A stretch of DNA of 35,072 bases from an uncultured Ruminococcus sp. (GTDB lineage: Bacteria > Bacillota > Clostridia > Oscillospirales > Ruminococcaceae). Below are positions 1-7,681 of the stretch, piece by piece. The notes beneath the pieces are model-generated. The model was not told where the DNA came from. It did not search any database and saw only the letters and a list, made by a program, of their open reading frames with translations. Each line of letters opens with the position of its first letter. Within the stretch, counting starts at the first letter, position 1. Where the stretch lies: positions 1 to 35,072 of the forward strand of contig CAMWXM010000002.1 in assembly GCA_947178195.1 (NCBI GenBank), given 5' to 3'. The translations under genes were made by a program, and so were the position numbers.

Positions 1-401
1 ATCATAAAAAAGCATACCGTAGCCGGAAAATGACCGATCATGGTACATCTGTTGTCGTCAGTTCTCTCATCATTTATATCTATAAGTCCGATAAGAGTTT
101 TGTCAGAAAGAGTATTAAGATATTCTGAATACCTGCATTCCTGCAATGTCATCTGTGTAACCTCGCAGAAGACCCGAAGAAGGCTTGATAGATTTGAGGC
201 AAAGATTCTGACAATATGTTCGTTTACTGTATTGAGTCCCCTTAGATGTTCTTTTGTAAATTTTTTTGGTTTTTTAAAATCGTAATTCTTAATTATTGAT
301 TTTTCGCTCTGAACAGTATTCTGCCGAAAATCATAGCTTGAAACCGAACCCTTAGCCTTTCCTTTCGCTTTAGGCTTCGGACTGCCTTTTTTTTGCTTCA
401 T
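1..401 (-). CDS. fliM: Flagellar motor switch protein FliM, N-terminal part (runs off the window)
   Basis: The reading frame starts at an ATG at 401 behind an AGGAG eight bases upstream and stays open to base 1, giving about 133 residues. After a Lys-rich leader, the segment YDFKKPKKFTKEHLRGLNTV and the following NEHIVRIFASNLSSLLR match the start of the FliM middle domain, which sits in the C-ring and carries the rotor switch between FliG and FliN/FliY. It follows motB by 28 bases in the same operon. The usual FliM N-terminal CheY-P-binding peptide (LSQxEIDALL type) is absent. A basic stretch, MKQKKGSPKPKAKGKAKG, stands in its place, and there is no room upstream for a longer start. The family call is firm; the C-terminal part lies outside the window. 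Confidence 0.88.
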   Translation of the reverse strand, partial: MKQKKGSPKPKAKGKAKGSVSSYDFRQNTVQSEKSIIKNYDFKKPKKFTKEHLRGLNTVNEHIVRIFASNLSSLLRVFCEVTQMTLQECRYSEYLNTLSDKTLIGLIDINDERTDDNRCTMIGHFPATVCFFM

Positions 402-429
402 CTTTCATTCTCCTGACCGATGGATTGTA

Positions 430-1347
430 TTATTGACCCGCTATATTCTGAATATCTCCGGCGTTTTCTTTAAAGGATGCGCCAAGAATTCTCAAAAGCT
501 CACCGCTCTTTGCCAGATCGCTGTTTTTGCTTATTATAACGATTTCAACACGGCGGTTTTTACTTCTACCCTCTTCATTTTCATTTGTAGCGATAGGATA
601 ATCCCCTGCTAGACCTATAGGATATAGCTTTGTTGATTTAATTTTATGATTTCTTTCTAAGAAGTTTGAAATTGTACTTGCACGCTCAGAGGAAAGCAAT
701 CGTGAGTCCACTATTGAGTTCGGAGCGTCGGCGGTATGACCCTTGATTATGACCATTGCAATGTCATCATCGACTTTTTTCAGACATTCTCCCAAAAAAT
801 CGATAACCTCATTGCTGCCCTTTTTAAGGGTCGATTCGTCCGGATTAAAAAGCACATCGTTAGTAAACTGTATATAAATATTTTTAGAAGCATCGCCCAT
901 TCCCGGAGATGCCAAAGCGTCCGTAGAACTGCTTTCGTCCTTCTCGTCAACAATTTCAGCGCCTGTTTTACCCTCTGTTTCGCCCAGTTGGACAATGATA
1001 CTGTCCTGCATACTATGTTTATCCACATATTGCTGTATCGCAACAAACAATTCGTCCATGTCGTTACTTATGCGTTCTTCATCGCTCATTCCGGGATTAA
1101 GCCCCGAATTTGTATTATCCAGAGGATTGTCACCCGAACTAAACATATCGGGAGTAATAACAATCTGATCTACGCTTTCAGTACCAAATCTGTTATTAAA
1201 CGCCTCAACAAGAGCTGCCCATTTGTCCTCGGCAACTGACGCCATACTATAAAGCATTACAAAGAATGTGAGAAGAAGCGTTACCAGGTCGCCATAGGTA
1301 TCCATCCAGCTTCCGCCGCCCTCTTCTTCCTGTTTTTTTCTAGCCAA
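430..1347 (-). CDS. motB: Flagellar stator protein MotB
   Basis: MotB anchors the stator to peptidoglycan and carries the ion-binding aspartate of the MotA4MotB2 channel. The 305 residues show a short cytoplasmic N-terminus, then one membrane helix beginning TYGDLVTLLLTFFVMLYSM, with Asp20 as the expected ion-binding residue. A low-complexity linker (about 110-150) leads to an OmpA-like peptidoglycan-binding domain (about 150-290) with GHTAD and the RSKNRRVEI motif. The start is a TTG behind AAGGAG, 11 bases away; no better start is seen. It lies 21 bases after motA. Proton or sodium coupling cannot be told from this sequence. Confidence 0.95.
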   Translation of the reverse strand: MARKKQEEEGGGSWMDTYGDLVTLLLTFFVMLYSMASVAEDKWAALVEAFNNRFGTESVDQIVITPDMFSSGDNPLDNTNSGLNPGMSDEERISNDMDELFVAIQQYVDKHSMQDSIIVQLGETEGKTGAEIVDEKDESSSTDALASPGMGDASKNIYIQFTNDVLFNPDESTLKKGSNEVIDFLGECLKKVDDDIAMVIIKGHTADAPNSIVDSRLLSSERASTISNFLERNHKIKSTKLYPIGLAGDYPIATNENEEGRSKNRRVEIVIISKNSDLAKSGELLRILGASFKENAGDIQNIAGQ

Positions 1348-1368
1348 ATCGGATCACACTCCTTGTCT

Positions 1369-2169
1369 TTATTGATTATTATTAGCCGCAATATTTTTAG
1401 CAGCAGATTCCGGAAGCAGACGGGTAAGCTTTTCCTGAATAAAGTTAGGGTTATCTCCGCCCTGGATCGCCTGCACACCTTCTGCAATTATCATCTTACA
1501 AAGATATTCTTCATTATGTCTTTCTTTAAGCTTTCTTGCAATAGGCTTAAAGATAACGTTTGCCATAATAGTACCATAAAATGTCGTAATAAGGGCAACA
1601 GCCATGCTTTGTGCCAGAGCCGCCTGGTCAGACAGATTAGCAAGAAGATTTATAAGACCGATAAGAGTACCAATCATACCGAATGCCGGAGCATATTCCG
1701 CTGCCTGTAAATAAAACGACTGATCCTGTCCGTGTCGTTCTTCCATATAGTCCAATTCATTATTGAGCAGAGCATTTACCTTATCAGGTTCAACCGAGTC
1801 AACAACCAAAAGAAGGGAATTTTTAAGAAATTTGTCTTCAACATTGTTAAGCTTATCTTCAAGAGCAAGAAGACCGTTGATTCTCGCTTCCTTTGCAAAG
1901 AAAACAATTTGCTCTATATAATTTTGAGGATTATATTTTTTAGGCATAAGTACTATCTTTAAATGCTTTGGTATTTTTCCGAGACTTTTTGCCGGGAACG
2001 ATATCATTAAAGCGGCGATCGTTCCGCCTATAACGATCATAACCGAAGGTATATCACCAAACTGCACTAAATTTCCCGGAATAATCGACCATGTATCACC
2101 ATCAAGCATTATTGACAGCAATATAAAGCCTGCCCCAAATATATATCCAAGCACTGACATTAAATCCAT
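1369..2169 (-). CDS. motA: Flagellar stator protein MotA
   Basis: MotA is the torque-generating stator subunit that surrounds MotB in the membrane. The 266-residue length is usual for the family. Four hydrophobic segments are visible, two near the N-terminus (about 5-22 and 40-60) and two after the large cytoplasmic loop (about 150-205). The loop holds the charged stretch that contacts FliG, and PAFGMIGTLIGLI marks the third helix with its conserved proline. The start is an ATG behind GAAAGGGACG. It lies between flbD and motB, the common order in Clostridia, so stator and motor genes are transcribed together. Confidence 0.96.
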   Translation of the reverse strand: MDLMSVLGYIFGAGFILLSIMLDGDTWSIIPGNLVQFGDIPSVMIVIGGTIAALMISFPAKSLGKIPKHLKIVLMPKKYNPQNYIEQIVFFAKEARINGLLALEDKLNNVEDKFLKNSLLLVVDSVEPDKVNALLNNELDYMEERHGQDQSFYLQAAEYAPAFGMIGTLIGLINLLANLSDQAALAQSMAVALITTFYGTIMANVIFKPIARKLKERHNEEYLCKMIIAEGVQAIQGGDNPNFIQEKLTRLLPESAAKNIAANNNQ

Positions 2170-2218
2170 AATTTACGTCCCTTTCTATATGGTATTTTAA
2201 TTTTTATTTATTAATTTA

Positions 2219-2401
2219 TCAAACACGGATGCCTTTTTCAAATTTATAAATCATCTGTAAAATAACCTCTATCGGCTCTTTTACCAGATATGTATCGCCG
2301 TTTGACATTTTTATAGTTGTATCGGGATTTTCCTGAATTGTCTCTATCAAATGATGATTAAGAACAAATTTTTGTTCATTAAGCTTTGTAAGAATTATCA
2401 T
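2219..2401 (-). CDS. flbD: FlbD family flagellar protein
   Basis: This is a small protein of the FlbD family, found after flgE in Firmicutes and spirochaete flagellar operons; its molecular role is poorly known. Starting at the ATG at 2401, it gives 60 residues beginning MIILTKLNEQKFVLNHHLIE, which fits the family start. The later segment NPDTTIKMSNGDTYLVKE is also typical. The frame stays open upstream to an ATG at 2461, but that one falls in the loop of a strong hairpin and would add 20 unrelated residues. The SD-like AGGAG is 28 bases from the ATG at 2401, so the true start is unsettled (an ATT or TTG in between is possible). Confidence 0.85.
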   Translation of the reverse strand: MIILTKLNEQKFVLNHHLIETIQENPDTTIKMSNGDTYLVKEPIEVILQMIYKFEKGIRV

Positions 2402-2446
2402 ACTGCATACTGTGCAAATAAAGCACAAGCTCCTTTTACATTTATG

Positions 2447-2476
2447 CTGCGGGACGGACATTTTCCCGCCCCGCAG
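2447..2476 (-). other. Intercistronic stem-loop between flgE and flbD
   Basis: An 11-base-pair inverted repeat with an 8-base loop: CTGCGGGACGG at 2447-2457 pairs with CCGCCCCGCAG at 2466-2476, with one G-U pair. It starts 11 bases past the flgE stop. There is no T-run after it on the minus strand, so it is not a standard terminator. A role in protecting the flgE mRNA 3' end or in partial attenuation is inferred. Confidence 0.65.
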
Positions 2477-2487
2477 ATAATTTCAAA

Positions 2488-4065
2488 TTATCTCTTCAGG
2501 TTAATAAGCTCTTCAAGCATTGTATCAGAAACTGTTATAAGTCTTGAACAAGCCTGGAAACCTCTCTGAGTTGTTATCATATCAGAAAATTCCTGAGAAA
2601 GGTCGGTATTTGAAGTTTCAAGAGTACCGCCAAGAATACTGCCCGTACCGTTACTACCTGCAATTGCAAGCTCCGGTTCGCCCGAGTTCAGTGATTCTGA
2701 GAAGTATGTATCGCCCACCTGTGTAAGACCAGCAGGGTTTGCAAATGTAGCAAGGCTTATCTGACCGAGTTCAAGAATACCGAAAGTAGCGTGAGTTCCG
2801 GTAAGAACGCCCTTATCGTTAATTGAAAGACCTGTAAGATCGGCAACTGTTTGCTCGCCGCCTTCAGTACCACCTGACAAGATAAAGTTACCATCGCCAA
2901 GACCCAGATTTGAAGATGGCTGGCTGGCTGTCATCTGAACCTGACCGCTCATACCATTAATACCATATGCATTAATAGTATTAAGGTTAGGATATGAGAT
3001 TACAATAGAGTCGCTTGAATCTGTACCGCCTCTTTTAAGCACTACCGAACCCGCCGTTGCAAGCTGACTGTCGTTTACTGTTCCTACATAATTACCGATT
3101 GTAATTGTGAGCGCATTAGCAGCTGACAATGACGCTGTAAATGTAGAAGTACCAGTACCGCTGAATTGATCTCCTACTGACTGAATTGCAAAATGCTGAG
3201 CCAGGTTGTTAGGGAGAGTAACACTACCTGAGCGAACGCCGAAATCTGCTTCAACGATTTCCGCACCGGTAAGAGTCTTATTGAATTTAGAAGGGTCACT
3301 CATAGTGATATTAAAATCACCGCCTGCATGTGCAACGCCGCCATTAGCAGCTCTGATAGCATTATTTACTTCCGTATTAAGCTGTGCGAGGCTTGAAAAT
3401 GTTTCATCAGCATTAAGCGTAACTACGATAGATGAGCTTGTAACGGTAGCAGAAGCCTTCTGTCCGATAGGGAGCTTTTTGCTTGTTGCAAAAACTATAT
3501 TAACGTTACTTGCTTCATTCTGATTTGAACCGCTAATAGTATAGCCCACATTGTTTATAGTATCAGTTACTGAGCCTGCCTTTGCGTTTTCATATGGAAG
3601 AGAGATTCTGATTCTGTTTGAAGCCGGATCTTTACCTGTAGGATTTCCGGAAACACCAAGAACAAAGTTACCGTTTACATCAACAAGATTACCTGACGGA
3701 TCAATATCGAGCATACCTGCCTTTGTATAGAAGATATTTCCGTCACCATCCATAACCTGGAGATAGCCTTCACCTGCGATAGCAACGTCAAGAGTATAGC
3801 CAGTTGTAGACATAACCGACTGTGAATGGTTTACGTCAACGCTTCCCAACTTTGCGCCGTAACCTATCTGTGTAGGATTAACACCACCGCTTGTAGGAGT
3901 CGGAGCGGAAGCAGCCGAATTTGTCTGATAATAAACATCTCTGAAGGTTGCTCTACCGTGCTTGTAACCATATGTACTTACGTTTGAAATATTGTTACCA
4001 ACTACGTCCATTTTGTTCTGATGAACCATCATACCTGCAACGCCTGAATATAAAGATCTAACCAT
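2488..4065 (-). CDS. flgE: Flagellar hook protein FlgE
   Basis: FlgE polymerises into the flexible hook outside the cell. The 525 residues carry the N-terminal rod/hook signature (SLYSGVAGMMVHQNKMDVVG, then NNISNVSTYGYK), the FlgE/F/G-like DVAIAGEGYLQV segment near residue 95, and a C-terminal coiled segment ending NTDLSQEFSDMITTQRGFQA. The middle (about 150-400) is a Ser/Thr/Gly-rich variable region, as expected for surface-exposed hook domains. The start is an ATG at 4065 behind a strong AAAGGAGG. It lies downstream of flgD (hook cap) and the TIGR02530 gene. FlgG was considered, but the length and position after flgD favour FlgE. Confidence 0.95.
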   Translation of the reverse strand: MVRSLYSGVAGMMVHQNKMDVVGNNISNVSTYGYKHGRATFRDVYYQTNSAASAPTPTSGGVNPTQIGYGAKLGSVDVNHSQSVMSTTGYTLDVAIAGEGYLQVMDGDGNIFYTKAGMLDIDPSGNLVDVNGNFVLGVSGNPTGKDPASNRIRISLPYENAKAGSVTDTINNVGYTISGSNQNEASNVNIVFATSKKLPIGQKASATVTSSSIVVTLNADETFSSLAQLNTEVNNAIRAANGGVAHAGGDFNITMSDPSKFNKTLTGAEIVEADFGVRSGSVTLPNNLAQHFAIQSVGDQFSGTGTSTFTASLSAANALTITIGNYVGTVNDSQLATAGSVVLKRGGTDSSDSIVISYPNLNTINAYGINGMSGQVQMTASQPSSNLGLGDGNFILSGGTEGGEQTVADLTGLSINDKGVLTGTHATFGILELGQISLATFANPAGLTQVGDTYFSESLNSGEPELAIAGSNGTGSILGGTLETSNTDLSQEFSDMITTQRGFQACSRLITVSDTMLEELINLKR

Positions 4066-4101
4066 TGTTAATTTCCTCCTTTAATTTTGAGGAACTGTGT
4101 C

Positions 4102-4127
4102 GTGTACCGTCTGTCGTTCGGGCACAC
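4102..4127 (-). other. Stem-loop in the 85-base gap before flgE
   Basis: GTGTACC at 4102-4108 can pair with GGCACAC at 4121-4127 (7 pairs, one G-U) around a 12-base loop. It lies between the TIGR02530 gene and the flgE ribosome site, in the longest gap inside the operon. With the hairpin at 2447-2476 it brackets the flgE mRNA. The function is inferred only. Confidence 0.4.
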
Positions 4128-4150
4128 TCGACCCCCTGTAAGGTCCGGTC

Positions 4151-4540
4151 TTAAATTACAACAGTTCCGTCGATGTTTGTAAACACATTTCCTGTCATTT
4201 CTTCTTTATTGACAGTTGTTATTACTGTGTTGTTCTTTACGCTTACTATAAAAGCTGCTTCGTCAAGAAGAATAAGAGTGTCGTCAAGTCCCTTCTCCTC
4301 CGCAAGTCTTACTCCTTCGTTCAGCCTTTCAAGATTATCAATTGACAAATCAATATCTCTTTCCAGCACACGGTTCATAGCGTGTCTTGAAAAGTTGACC
4401 CCAAGAGAGGTATCTATCTGTTCCTGGAGAATATCTCTGAAACTTCTGCATGAAGTTGAATCAGCAACCTCCTGCGGTGTTTTCAAAGGAATACCGGTAG
4501 TAATAGGGGCGGATATGCGTTTGATATCAATTTCGTTCAT
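4151..4540 (-). CDS. Flagellar operon protein, TIGR02530 family
   Basis: A 129-residue protein of the small family found between flgD and flgE in many Firmicutes flagellar operons. The function is unknown; a role in hook assembly is implied only by position. Family marks are FSRHAMNRVLERDIDLS near the middle, KGLDDTLILLDEAAFIVSVK, and the C-terminal NVFTNIDGTVVI. No signal peptide or membrane helix is seen, so it is probably cytoplasmic. It starts at an ATG behind AAAGGAG and sits 37 bases after flgD. Confidence 0.85.
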   Translation of the reverse strand: MNEIDIKRISAPITTGIPLKTPQEVADSTSCRSFRDILQEQIDTSLGVNFSRHAMNRVLERDIDLSIDNLERLNEGVRLAEEKGLDDTLILLDEAAFIVSVKNNTVITTVNKEEMTGNVFTNIDGTVVI

Positions 4541-4577
4541 ACTAACAGACTCCTTTCCGTTAGATATTCAGTCAGAA

Positions 4578-5087
4578 TTACAATTCTTCTGCCTGAACAG
4601 TGTCATTTTTATTTGAATTATTCTTATTATCAGATACTGATGAAGCATTGATTGAAGTAACTTTGCTGTAATCGTAAGGTTTACCGTCTATGTAAATTTT
4701 ATAGTCGTTATTCTCAACAACAATTTTCTCAACCCTGCCAGTGATTGTTTTAGACTCACCGCCGATTTCATTTTTCGTAAGCGAAACTTCCTGTCCCAGC
4801 ATACCCATTACATAATTCTGCTTGGAATACTGACAAAGATCCATCATTTCCTGCATTGTAGCAAACTGTGCCATCTGCGCAAGATACTGAGTATCGTCCA
4901 CCGGATTCATAAAATCCTGATTTGTAAGCTGAGCCACCATAAGATCGAAGAAATCGGTTACAGACAAATCGCTCTTATTGCTTCCAAAAACAGCATTATA
5001 GGTTTTGCCAGTCGAAGCCGTACCGTTTAATATGTCCAGATAATTTCTGTCATAGCTACCAGACGGATTTGTTGAATTTACTGCCAT
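4578..5087 (-). CDS. flgD: Flagellar hook-capping protein FlgD
   Basis: FlgD forms the temporary cap under which FlgE subunits assemble into the hook. The N-terminal signature is clear: SVTDFFDLMVAQLTNQDFMN followed by PVDDTQYLAQMAQFATMQEM. A short C-terminal beta-rich region with GQEVSLTKNEI and GRVEKIVVEN follows. The ATG at 5087 is chosen over the one at 5096 because AAAGGA then lies eight bases upstream; the earlier ATG overlaps the ribosome site. The resulting 169 residues are short compared with enterobacterial FlgD but usual for Firmicutes. It lies 24 bases after fliK. Confidence 0.93.
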   Translation of the reverse strand: MAVNSTNPSGSYDRNYLDILNGTASTGKTYNAVFGSNKSDLSVTDFFDLMVAQLTNQDFMNPVDDTQYLAQMAQFATMQEMMDLCQYSKQNYVMGMLGQEVSLTKNEIGGESKTITGRVEKIVVENNDYKIYIDGKPYDYSKVTSINASSVSDNKNNSNKNDTVQAEEL

Positions 5088-5111
5088 AAATACCATCCTT
5101 TCTTAAAAATA

Positions 5112-7184
5112 TTAAATTGTTATATTGAGTGCCGAATCAACTGCGCTTACGCTTATCGATTCGCTCTCGTTTTCATAGGAAACATTTCCTACTGAAAGAT
5201 TACCAAGCTTTTTCCTGATTTTTCTGAACTGATTTTGCTGAGCCCCCTCGTCCTGACGCCGTTCATCATACTGAGTAAACGCCGACTGCTGAGAAGCCGT
5301 CACAGTTTCAAGAGTTTTAACGCTGTTATCTTCAATTTCAACGTTATGCTGATTAAGCGAAGACTGAAGCATCGGTAAATCACGGTTTAAAAGCTGAGCA
5401 GTTTTTGCGCTTGAAGTCACCATAGAAAGAATTGCTTTTCCGCCGTCCTCTGAGACAAGCTTTACAAGAATTTCACCAAGTCCTTCCGGTTTCAGCTTAA
5501 CTGTAAATTCGCTTCTTCCCTTCTGGAGATTTTTAGAGATCCCATCAAAAAGCTGCTTATCTGCCGAAGCGTATTTAGCCTTGTTCAATTCATATTCCGC
5601 ATAAGCTCTGTCGAAGCTTATATCAATTTTTTCTGCGGTATTGTTCATATCCTCCGCAGTCATCAAAACAATTTCCGGCTTAACCTCATCATCTTCATCT
5701 GAGATAACAGGCATTACATTTTCCCTGACGCTTTTCATTGTACGGGCAAAATCAATAGTTTTCTCATCGTTTTCAAGCATATTCTGCGGCTTTGGCAAAA
5801 CAGGCTTCTGCATTGTTTCAGCTGGCTTATAGCTTAAAATTTCCATTTCACCGCTTCTGATCATATCTTCAGGATCAAAAAGCGATCTTTCAGAAATTCT
5901 TTCCATTGCCCCCGATTCGCTGATGTTCTTAAACAGCTGACTATCGGAAATATCGGTAGCTTCCGGTATTCCTGTACCTGTACTGATAAAATCAAGAAGT
6001 CCTGCAAGCTGAAGCGGGTCAGCTTTTATAACATTTTCAGAAAAATCAAAACTGTCTTTTCTGTCCCTTTCGTCATTGTTCATGAGCTCAGGCGTTATAA
6101 TTCCGAAAATATCCGTAAGCTTCTGGGTCATAGCATTATAGGAATGCAAACCTTCATTAGCAACAGCAGTATTACCAGCCTTTGCCGGAACAACATTTTT
6201 ATCAGCATTCGATTGGTTAAAATCAATCTTGTTATAAGCGTTTGGCTTATCAGCATTTTTTCTGCTATCCTTGAGTTTACCAGACGCAATTTTAATGTCG
6301 TATAAGTTAAATTTACTTACATTAACCTGCTGTTCGTCCTTATTGTAAAAAGACTCATAAGGATTTTTAGTTGCGACCGGCTTATCCGTGGTCTGAGGTT
6401 TATCAGCATTGATCTTATCTGTGAGTTCAGGTTTTTCCTTATTCTCAACATTTGGTTTTTTCTCAGATACGGGAGTTTTTATTTCCGGTGAATCCTGCGA
6501 ATCTGGTTTTACCTTGTTCTGGGTTTCAGCATTATTTTCAGGCTTAACAATATTATTTTCGTTTTTTACCTCAAAAGTCTCCTTTTCATCAGTCGGCTTA
6601 ACAATAACCTCTTCATTTTTTACTTTGATGTCATTATTTTCAGGCTTTGAAACAGAAATATCATTTTTATCTTCAACTTCAATAACATTATTTTCATTTT
6701 TGGTATCAACAATGTCAATGTTATTTTCGTTTTTTACTTCAACAGCATTATTTTCATCTGTTATTTCAGCAACATTATCCATAGTATCATTTACATCGCT
6801 GTCTATAACATTATTTTCGCTTTCAGAATCAACGATATCAGCTTCACCTGAGGCCGCAAAAAGATTTTCCAGATCCAGGATTGGAGCCTGAATATTCGGT
6901 AAAATCGCCGAAGCATCATTTTTAACAGCGAACAAATCGGTCATATTCAAAAGATTTTTCAGATAAGACATATCCTGCGTATTCAAAAGATTCTGCAGAA
7001 TTTCCATATCCTGACCTGCAAGAATATCACCTTCATTCTGACCATTCTGCACATTTGCAATAATTACATTCATAATATCTGCAAAGGAAGCGCCTGAGCC
7101 AGTAGTCTGCCCGGCAACAGAGCCGTTTACATTCTGCATCATAGAATCGGTTCTCAATCCCTGAGTAATCTGTCCTGCATCCAT
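5112..7184 (-). CDS. fliK: Flagellar hook-length control protein FliK
   Basis: FliK is exported as a molecular ruler and switches the export gate from hook to filament substrates. The C-terminal Flg_hook domain (about 560-640) has the conserved VKLKPEGLGEILVKL and a following SSAKTAQLLNRDLPMLQ. The N-terminus is hydrophilic with a Gln/Asn-rich export region. The middle (about 120-260) is a low-complexity ladder of short NENN/PENN-containing repeats. The ATG at 7184 is preferred to the GTG at 7196, which falls inside the ribosome site. At about 690 residues it is long for FliK. It is placed between fliJ and flgD, as usual. Confidence 0.9.
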   Translation of the reverse strand: MDAGQITQGLRTDSMMQNVNGSVAGQTTGSGASFADIMNVIIANVQNGQNEGDILAGQDMEILQNLLNTQDMSYLKNLLNMTDLFAVKNDASAILPNIQAPILDLENLFAASGEADIVDSESENNVIDSDVNDTMDNVAEITDENNAVEVKNENNIDIVDTKNENNVIEVEDKNDISVSKPENNDIKVKNEEVIVKPTDEKETFEVKNENNIVKPENNAETQNKVKPDSQDSPEIKTPVSEKKPNVENKEKPELTDKINADKPQTTDKPVATKNPYESFYNKDEQQVNVSKFNLYDIKIASGKLKDSRKNADKPNAYNKIDFNQSNADKNVVPAKAGNTAVANEGLHSYNAMTQKLTDIFGIITPELMNNDERDRKDSFDFSENVIKADPLQLAGLLDFISTGTGIPEATDISDSQLFKNISESGAMERISERSLFDPEDMIRSGEMEILSYKPAETMQKPVLPKPQNMLENDEKTIDFARTMKSVRENVMPVISDEDDEVKPEIVLMTAEDMNNTAEKIDISFDRAYAEYELNKAKYASADKQLFDGISKNLQKGRSEFTVKLKPEGLGEILVKLVSEDGGKAILSMVTSSAKTAQLLNRDLPMLQSSLNQHNVEIEDNSVKTLETVTASQQSAFTQYDERRQDEGAQQNQFRKIRKKLGNLSVGNVSYENESESISVSAVDSALNITI
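6520..6830 (-). repeat. Degenerate tandem repeats in fliK encoding NENN-type units
   Basis: Blocks of the form ATTATTTTC(A/G)TTTTT recur on the plus strand at intervals of roughly 30-60 bases. In the fliK frame they encode repeated short units such as VKNENNIDIV, TKNENNVIEV, KPENNDIKV, VKNENNIVKP. They lie in the ruler region of FliK. Copies are imperfect, so this looks like an old, drifting minisatellite rather than a recent expansion. Confidence 0.6.
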
Positions 7185-7224
7185 TTTTCTCACCACCTTT
7201 CACTGTAAAATATTATATATATAA

Positions 7225-7665
7225 TCACTCGGTCGAAAGCTTAAATGAAAGAAACTCTTCAATAGCACTTTCATTTTCCTTTATGGCGAGATGATCATAT
7301 TCTGATTTTTGTGCATCTCTGAGCTTTTCAAGCCCTGAGACGTCCTGAGAAACAGCAACAACCTTTCTTCTTTGCTTCTCAATTTTCATATCCATTATGT
7401 TGATTTCATATTTTATCTGAGTCTGTTCACGTTTAATTCCGTCCATCTGCATGCTGAAAAACATAAGCTTAGCAGCAGTCGTACCTTTTGAAACCTCTTC
7501 CACCGATTTCACACGAACATCATCCATAGTCTGAGCCAGAACCTCAAGCCGGTTCAGGTACTCATTTTTTTCACGTCTCAGACTCATTAGGGTATTTTTT
7601 TCAGATTCAAGAATCTGCTTTTTATAATCATACATCTTTTGGAGAGAAAATGCAAATTTTTTCAC
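7225..7665 (-). CDS. fliJ: Flagellar export chaperone FliJ
   Basis: FliJ is the coiled-coil stalk that links the FliI ATPase ring to the export gate FlhA. The protein has 146 residues and is almost wholly charged and helical, with long heptad-like stretches, no membrane segment and no signal. The start FAFSLQKMYDYKKQILESEK is typical of FliJ. It starts 16 bases after the fliI stop, and its position between fliI and fliK supports the call, which matters because FliJ sequences diverge strongly. Confidence 0.9.
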   Translation of the reverse strand: MKKFAFSLQKMYDYKKQILESEKNTLMSLRREKNEYLNRLEVLAQTMDDVRVKSVEEVSKGTTAAKLMFFSMQMDGIKREQTQIKYEINIMDMKIEKQRRKVVAVSQDVSGLEKLRDAQKSEYDHLAIKENESAIEEFLSFKLSTE

Positions 7666-7681
7666 CTGTTAAATTCCTCCA

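Noticed and set aside
2402-2461. N-terminal 20-residue extension of FlbD
   Set aside because: It begins in a hairpin loop and has no family similarity; the family start is at 2401.
6409-6891. 160-codon plus-strand ORF rich in Ser and Phe
   Set aside because: It is the antisense of the AT-rich fliK repeat region; low complexity, no ribosome site.
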